Source of the DNA: AC-69 sp036519575 | GTDB lineage: Bacteria; Actinomycetota; UBA4738; HRBIN12 | Assembly: GCA_036519575.1 (NCBI GenBank) | Contig: DATDKZ010000175.1 | Location: forward strand, 1 to 8,742 | Direction: 5' to 3' | Length of the DNA: 8,742 bases | Shown: positions 6,789 to 8,742 of the stretch, in pieces | Numbering within the stretch: position 1 is the first letter of the stretch | How the letters are laid out: each line of letters opens with the position of its first letter | Notes under the pieces: model-generated | The model's database searches: none | The model's input: only the letters and a program-made list of their open reading frames with translations | Told to the model about the DNA's origin: nothing | Program-made: the position numbers and the translations under genes

Positions 6789-6819
6789 ACCAGGGCCTTG
6801 GGCATGGGTCTGGCCTGGT
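6789..6819. repeat. Inverted repeat (stem-loop) upstream of the cupin
   Basis: ACCAGGGCC (6789-6797) pairs with GGCCTGGT (6812-6819) with one bulged G and a 14 nt loop. On the minus strand it is followed by TTTCCTC, so it could act as a weak terminator or attenuator in a cupin leader about 60 bp before the start codon. Confidence 0.35.
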
Positions 6820-6859
6820 CAGGGGGCGGATTTGGGTCTTGCGCCTCGCCGTGGTGAGT

Positions 6860-6959
6860 GCCAAACTTGGCCGGTCCGAGCTGTGAAGCTCGGCGATGAC
6901 GGCGGCGCGACGCGGGCACGCGCCGCCGTCTCCTTTGGCCGGTCTTCGCTGGGCGAAGA
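6860..6959 (+). other. Cluster of stem-loops; candidate structured RNA or terminator region
   Basis: Four stem-loops follow one another. GCCA/TGGC lies at 6860-6871. CCGAGCT-GTGA-AGCTCGG, at 6876-6893, has a perfect 7 bp stem and a GNRA tetraloop. A 12 bp perfect stem, GACGGCGGCGCG/CGCGCCGCCGTC, lies at 6898-6930 and is followed by TCCTTTGG. TCTTCGC-TGG-GCGAAGA lies at 6943-6959. GCCAAA (6860-6865) could instead pair with TTTGGC (6934-6939) and enclose the two middle hairpins. TTGGCCGGTC occurs twice (6867-6876 and 6935-6944). No gene is seen here on either strand, and I do not recognise a known riboswitch class. Confidence 0.4.
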
Positions 6960-6972
6960 GTCGCCGCGCCGG

Positions 6973-6981
6973 TGCTATCGT
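6973..6981 (+). promoter_or_regulatory. Extended -10 element of the tRNA promoter
   Basis: TG-C-TATCGT is an extended -10 fitting TGnTAnnnT. It ends 10 nt before the first base of the tRNA, so transcription would start within a few bases of it. No good -35 hexamer is visible at the usual distance. Confidence 0.4.
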
Positions 6982-6991
6982 GACTGGTCCC

Positions 6992-7066
6992 GGGCGCGTA
7001 GCTCAGCGGGAGAGCGCTTGCTTCACACGCAAGAGGTCGTAGGTTCAAATCCTGCCGCGCCCACCA
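6992..7066 (+). tRNA. trnV: tRNA-Val (anticodon CAC)
   Basis: A complete cloverleaf. The acceptor stem is GGGCGCG (6992-6998) with CGCGCCC (7056-7062). The D-arm is GCTC/GAGC. The anticodon stem CTTGC/GCAAG encloses the loop TTCACAC, placing anticodon CAC at 7024-7026, which reads the GUG valine codon. The T-arm is GTAGG-TTCAAAT-CCTGC. The discriminator is A7063 and the CCA end is encoded at 7064-7066. All stems pair, with a single wobble in the T-arm. Confidence 0.97.
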
Positions 7067-7091
7067 CATAACCGCTGGTGGATGGCACCGC

Positions 7092-7388
7092 TTGACTGTT
7101 TTCGGCCAATGGTCCGAGATCGAGCGCGGGCATTGGGTCGCGGAGTGCGTCTGCGGGACCGAGCACTACCACGAGCCCCGCACCCGGCCGGCTCCGCTCG
7201 ACCCTCACGATCCGCGGACCGCTCGCCACGCGCCGCAATGCGAGTTCGCCTCCGAGACGAACCCCGCCACGCTCAAGGTTCTGCTGAAGGTCAGGGAGCG
7301 CGATGGCTACTGGTGGGTCGAGTGCGGCTCTTGCGAGTGCGGCTGGCAGGTTCCGTTCTTTGCCGAGAGCGTCGGGGCACGGCGATGA
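7092..7388 (+). CDS. Small Cys/His-rich protein with two CxCG modules (hypothetical)
   Basis: A 98-residue protein of no family I recognise. Codon use is convincing throughout. Two similar modules can be aligned: HWVAECVCGTEHYHEP (residues 14-29) and YWWVECGSCECGWQVP (73-88). Each has a Trp-Val lead-in and a CxCG pair (C19/C21 and C81/C83, plus C78). Further candidate metal ligands are H25, H27, H46 and C50. This suggests one or two small zinc-binding sites. There is no signal peptide or membrane segment. The start is a TTG with only a weak upstream GGTGGA; no in-frame ATG or GTG is available nearby. It lies 25 bp downstream of the tRNA 3' end and could be read through from the tRNA promoter. 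Position next to a tRNA 3' end is also where integrated elements often begin, but no integrase is in view. Confidence 0.65.
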   Translation: MTVFGQWSEIERGHWVAECVCGTEHYHEPRTRPAPLDPHDPRTARHAPQCEFASETNPATLKVLLKVRERDGYWWVECGSCECGWQVPFFAESVGARR

Positions 7389-7463
7389 GAGGTGTGGCGG
7401 GACCGTGGGCGCCGAGGGGATCTCGGGGGTCCCGGTGGAGCGTTTCGCGGGACGGTCTGCCGC

Positions 7464-7511
7464 GGGGTGAGGGCCAGGGCTTGGCGTCCGTTTCCCCTGG
7501 CTCTTCACCCC
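7464..7511 (+). terminator. Strong hairpin downstream of the small Cys-rich gene
   Basis: GGGGTGA (7464-7470) pairs with TCACCCC (7505-7511), and GCCAGGG (7473-7479) with CCCTGGC (7495-7501), giving about 16 bp with one bulge and a 15 nt loop. The tail is ACCTTGTCC and not U-rich, so this may be a pause or a factor-dependent end rather than a classic terminator. Confidence 0.4.
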
Positions 7512-7528
7512 ACCTTGTCCCGGTCCTG

Positions 7529-7567
7529 AAAACGGCTCTACGGGCCCGCCTCGACGGGGTCCGTTTT
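7529..7567 (+). terminator. Candidate terminator hairpin with T-run
   Basis: AAAACGG (7529-7535) pairs with CCGTTTT (7561-7567). An inner alternative pairs GGGCCCG with CGGGGTCC just before GTTTTG. The A-run/T-run on the flanks is the usual look of a terminator that can work on either strand. It is placed about 140 bp after the Cys-rich gene. Confidence 0.35.
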
Positions 7568-7851
7568 GCCCCCAGGAGGCCCGAGTGTGCCTCCACCATG
7601 GCGGTGCAGGGTTGTGGACGCTCGCCTAGCCGTTTGCTCGGGGTCCTCCCCAATGGGCGTCCGTCTACGAAGGCTGCCCATCTCCTGCGCAATCCGTCAC
7701 CAGGACAGGCCCAATCACCGTCTGGGAGCGGTGTGCTTTGTTTCCCGTCGCACTAATCGTGTAGGCCGGGTTGACGGACCAGACAGGGAAGGATCGCTTC
7801 TACCCGACGGTCCGCGATGCGGTCACCGCGGTCTCGGATGCCTGACCGATG

Positions 7852-7896
7852 TACTGTCGAGCGAGTGCAAAGCTCGCACCTGGATGAGAGGAGGGG
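7852..7896 (+). promoter_or_regulatory. -10 like element and strong Shine-Dalgarno of the lipoprotein gene
   Basis: TACTGT (7852-7857) fits TAnnnT; no clear -35 is seen. GAGGAGGGG at 7888-7896 is a strong ribosome binding site whose AGGAGG core stands 7 nt before the TTG at 7902, and this decides the start. Confidence 0.4.
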
Positions 7897-7901
7897 TCAG
7901 C

Positions 7902-8339
7902 TTGCAGCACAAGACGCGTCTTCGATCCATCGTCGTTCCAATGATGGCGATCGTCCTCGCGCTCGCCACCGCTGCCTGTGGCGACGGTGACAGCGGGAGC
8001 TCCACCGGAGCGACGTCGGGATGCGACGAGGTGAACGCGCTCAAGGGCTCGCTCACGGCGCTCACGCAGATCGACCCGGTGTCCGACGGCACCGACGCGT
8101 TGGAATCGGCCGTCTCCGACGTGAAGACGGACCTGGATGCGGCCGTGTCGGCGGTGGGGGCCGAGCTCCAGCCGGCGGTGGATGAGGTGAAGACCTCGTT
8201 CGACGACCTGGAGACGGCGCTCCAAGGTGTCTCGTCGGCGGGCGGCCTCGGTGCTGCTGCGACCGAGGTCGGCAACGCGCTCGCGAAGCTGGGCACCGCG
8301 CTGACCGGCCTGACGTCGGAGATCACTCAGACCTGCTAG
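7902..8339 (+). CDS. Small secreted lipoprotein (hypothetical)
   Basis: A 145-residue protein. Residues 1-25 are a lipoprotein signal: basic n-region (QHKTRLR), hydrophobic core (IVVPMMAIVLALA), and lipobox ATAAC with acylated Cys26. A Gly/Ser linker follows (GDGDSGSSTGATSG). The mature domain (about 40-145) is Ala/Val/Asp-rich with heptad-like spacing (ALESAVSDVKTDLDAAVSAVGAELQPAVDEVKTSFDDLETAL), so it should be all-helical or coiled coil. A Cys at its start (GCDEV) and the last residue (TQTC) could form a disulfide closing the domain. It should sit on the outer face of the membrane; function is unknown. The TTG start is fixed by AGGAGG at 7889-7894. An in-frame ATG at 7884 lies within the binding site region and is less likely. 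The gene stands alone, ending before a strong terminator. Confidence 0.8.
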   Translation: MQHKTRLRSIVVPMMAIVLALATAACGDGDSGSSTGATSGCDEVNALKGSLTALTQIDPVSDGTDALESAVSDVKTDLDAAVSAVGAELQPAVDEVKTSFDDLETALQGVSSAGGLGAAATEVGNALAKLGTALTGLTSEITQTC

Positions 8340-8360
8340 AGCGCGCCTGACGACGGCGAT

Positions 8361-8408
8361 GGGTCAGACCTGCCGGGGGCGCGATGACGTTCCTGGCAGG
8401 TCTGACCC
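8361..8408 (+). terminator. Terminator hairpin after the lipoprotein gene
   Basis: GGGTCAGACCTGCC (8361-8374) and GGCAGGTCTGACCC (8395-8408) are exact inverted copies, 14 bp. The stem can continue inward for six more pairs with three G-U wobbles (8375-8380 with 8389-8394), leaving an 8 nt loop. The tail TCTTGCTTGC is moderately T-rich. It starts 22 bp after the lipoprotein stop. Confidence 0.7.
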
Positions 8409-8505
8409 TCTTGCTTGCGGGGTAACGCTTCCTCAGCTACCGCCTGCCGCCTTCAGCTGCTCGGCGAGCTCGTCCGCGTCTGCGTCGATCGCGTCGGAGG
8501 GCGCA

Positions 8506-8527
8506 CGCTCCCTCACGGGAAGGAGCG
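8506..8527 (+). repeat. Small hairpin in the leader of the last gene
   Basis: CGCTCC (8506-8511) pairs with GGAGCG (8522-8527) across a 10 nt loop, ending 25 bp before the ATG at 8553. It could be a leader structure; no regulatory class is recognised. Confidence 0.25.
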
Positions 8528-8552
8528 CACTCTCCCGAGGGAGGTGGAGAAG

Positions 8553-8742
8553 ATGCGAAGGACCAACCCCATTGCTGCGGCGGTTGTCGGCGCCGTCGCT
8601 GCAGTGCTTGTTATCGTTGCCTTGCCGGGTCTCGGTATCGGCGAGCCGACGACCAGTCACGGCTTGACGCCGAGCGACGTCTTCACGACCACCGAACCGG
8701 AGACCTGTGCGGAGGTAGACACCTTCGGCACACCCCCGATCT
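8553..8742 (+). CDS. Exported or membrane-anchored protein, 3' end outside window
   Basis: The frame opens with ATG at 8553 and runs to the window end without a stop (63 codons visible). GGGAGG lies 8 nt upstream, a good ribosome binding site. The translation begins MRRTNPIAAAVVGAVAAVLV, a basic n-region plus a hydrophobic stretch to about residue 25. A Thr/Pro/Ser-rich linker follows (EPTTSHGLTPSDVFTTTEPE), then a Cys (ETCAEVDTF). This fits a Sec signal peptide or N-terminal anchor with an extracytoplasmic domain. There is no lipobox Cys in the hydrophobic part. Function cannot be judged from the visible part. Confidence 0.65.
   Translation, partial: MRRTNPIAAAVVGAVAAVLVIVALPGLGIGEPTTSHGLTPSDVFTTTEPETCAEVDTFGTPPI

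Larger units (their letters stand above)
7389..7901. other. Intergenic stretch of about 510 bp without a convincing gene
   Basis: I see no frame here with plausible protein content; the long open frames give Arg/Pro/Ser-rich or tRNA-derived translations. The stretch holds two strong inverted repeats (7464-7511 and 7529-7567) and a weak ATGGGC/GCCCAT pair (7653-7681). A TTGACG at 7771-7776 is followed by CGGACC/GGTCCG (7775-7780 and 7809-7814). The lipoprotein's promoter region and Shine-Dalgarno sequence occupy the end. Confidence 0.5.

Noticed and set aside
6860..6959. Match to a known riboswitch (fluoride, SAM-IV, cyclic-dinucleotide)
   Set aside because: I compared the stem-loops with the conserved cores I know and found no convincing match; the cupin and tRNA neighbours do not suggest one either.
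6685..7071. Plus-strand open frame ending in ARSSAGERLLHTQEVVGSNPAAPTT
   Set aside because: The C-terminal part is simply the tRNA-Val gene translated; this peptide is a well-known artefact of tRNA read-through.
6704..7508. Minus-strand open frames containing ARQDLNLRPLACEASALPLSYAP and VVGAAGFEPTTS
   Set aside because: These are antisense translations of the tRNA, a common false protein annotation; the rest is antisense to the Cys-rich gene or the hairpin region.
7082..7756. Arg-rich plus-strand frame starting with ATG at 7082
   Set aside because: It is out of frame with the Cys-rich gene, with composition typical of a high-GC shadow frame; its later part shows no protein-like pattern.
6992..7901. 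Integrated mobile element at the tRNA
   Set aside because: There is no integrase and no repeat of the tRNA 3' end within the window; it is kept only as a possibility for the flanking sequence.
8433..8660. Minus-strand frame ending in DADADELAEQLKAAGGS
   Set aside because: The tail looks somewhat protein-like, but there is no ribosome binding site at any start, and most of it is antisense to the exported protein at 8553.
8359..8667. Plus-strand frame across the terminator hairpin
   Set aside because: It runs through the 14 bp inverted repeat, is out of frame with the well-supported ATG at 8553, and is Ser/Arg-rich without motif.

Overview
The window comes from a high-GC genome with strongly G/C-biased third codon positions and frequent GTG and TTG starts. 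It also has a probable leaderless start, a TTG-initiated lipoprotein, and a GTP cyclohydrolase II that reads most like actinobacterial versions. Together these suggest an actinobacterium (Actinomycetota), probably not a well-studied genus. This is inferred from style and protein motifs, not from a marker gene.

Layout: (1) 1-561, the 3' part of a YpfJ-type zinc metallopeptidase. (2) 653-5211, a compact five-gene set in three transcription units. A GT4 glycosyltransferase (+) ends 8 bp inside a 6-pyruvoyl-tetrahydropterin-synthase (PTPS) homologue (-). That homologue is the last gene of a tightly coupled minus-strand operon, methyltransferase > MDR dehydrogenase > PTPS, with ATGA overlaps at both junctions. 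The operon diverges from a plus-strand fusion of GTP cyclohydrolase II and a RibD-type reductase. (3) 5281-6725, a minus-strand cupin > potassium-channel-like pair. (4) 6726-6991, a non-coding stretch dense in stem-loops, followed by tRNA-Val(CAC) at 6992-7066. (5) 7092-7388, a small Cys-rich protein, then about 500 bp with no convincing gene. (6) 7902-8339, a small lipoprotein, a strong terminator hairpin, and the start of a further exported protein cut by the window end.

The most interesting part is region 2. The fusion enzyme should open GTP to the diaminopyrimidine intermediate and reduce its ribosyl side chain without the deaminase step of bacterial riboflavin synthesis. The neighbouring PTPS homologue keeps its zinc histidines and pterin-anchoring Glu. 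It has Glu in place of the catalytic Cys and has lost the Asp/His pair. With a dehydrogenase, a methyltransferase and a glycosyltransferase alongside, the set looks like a pathway for a modified, glycosylated and methylated pterin- or pyrimidine-type compound. The product is unknown to me; the pathway is inferred from gene content and residue patterns.
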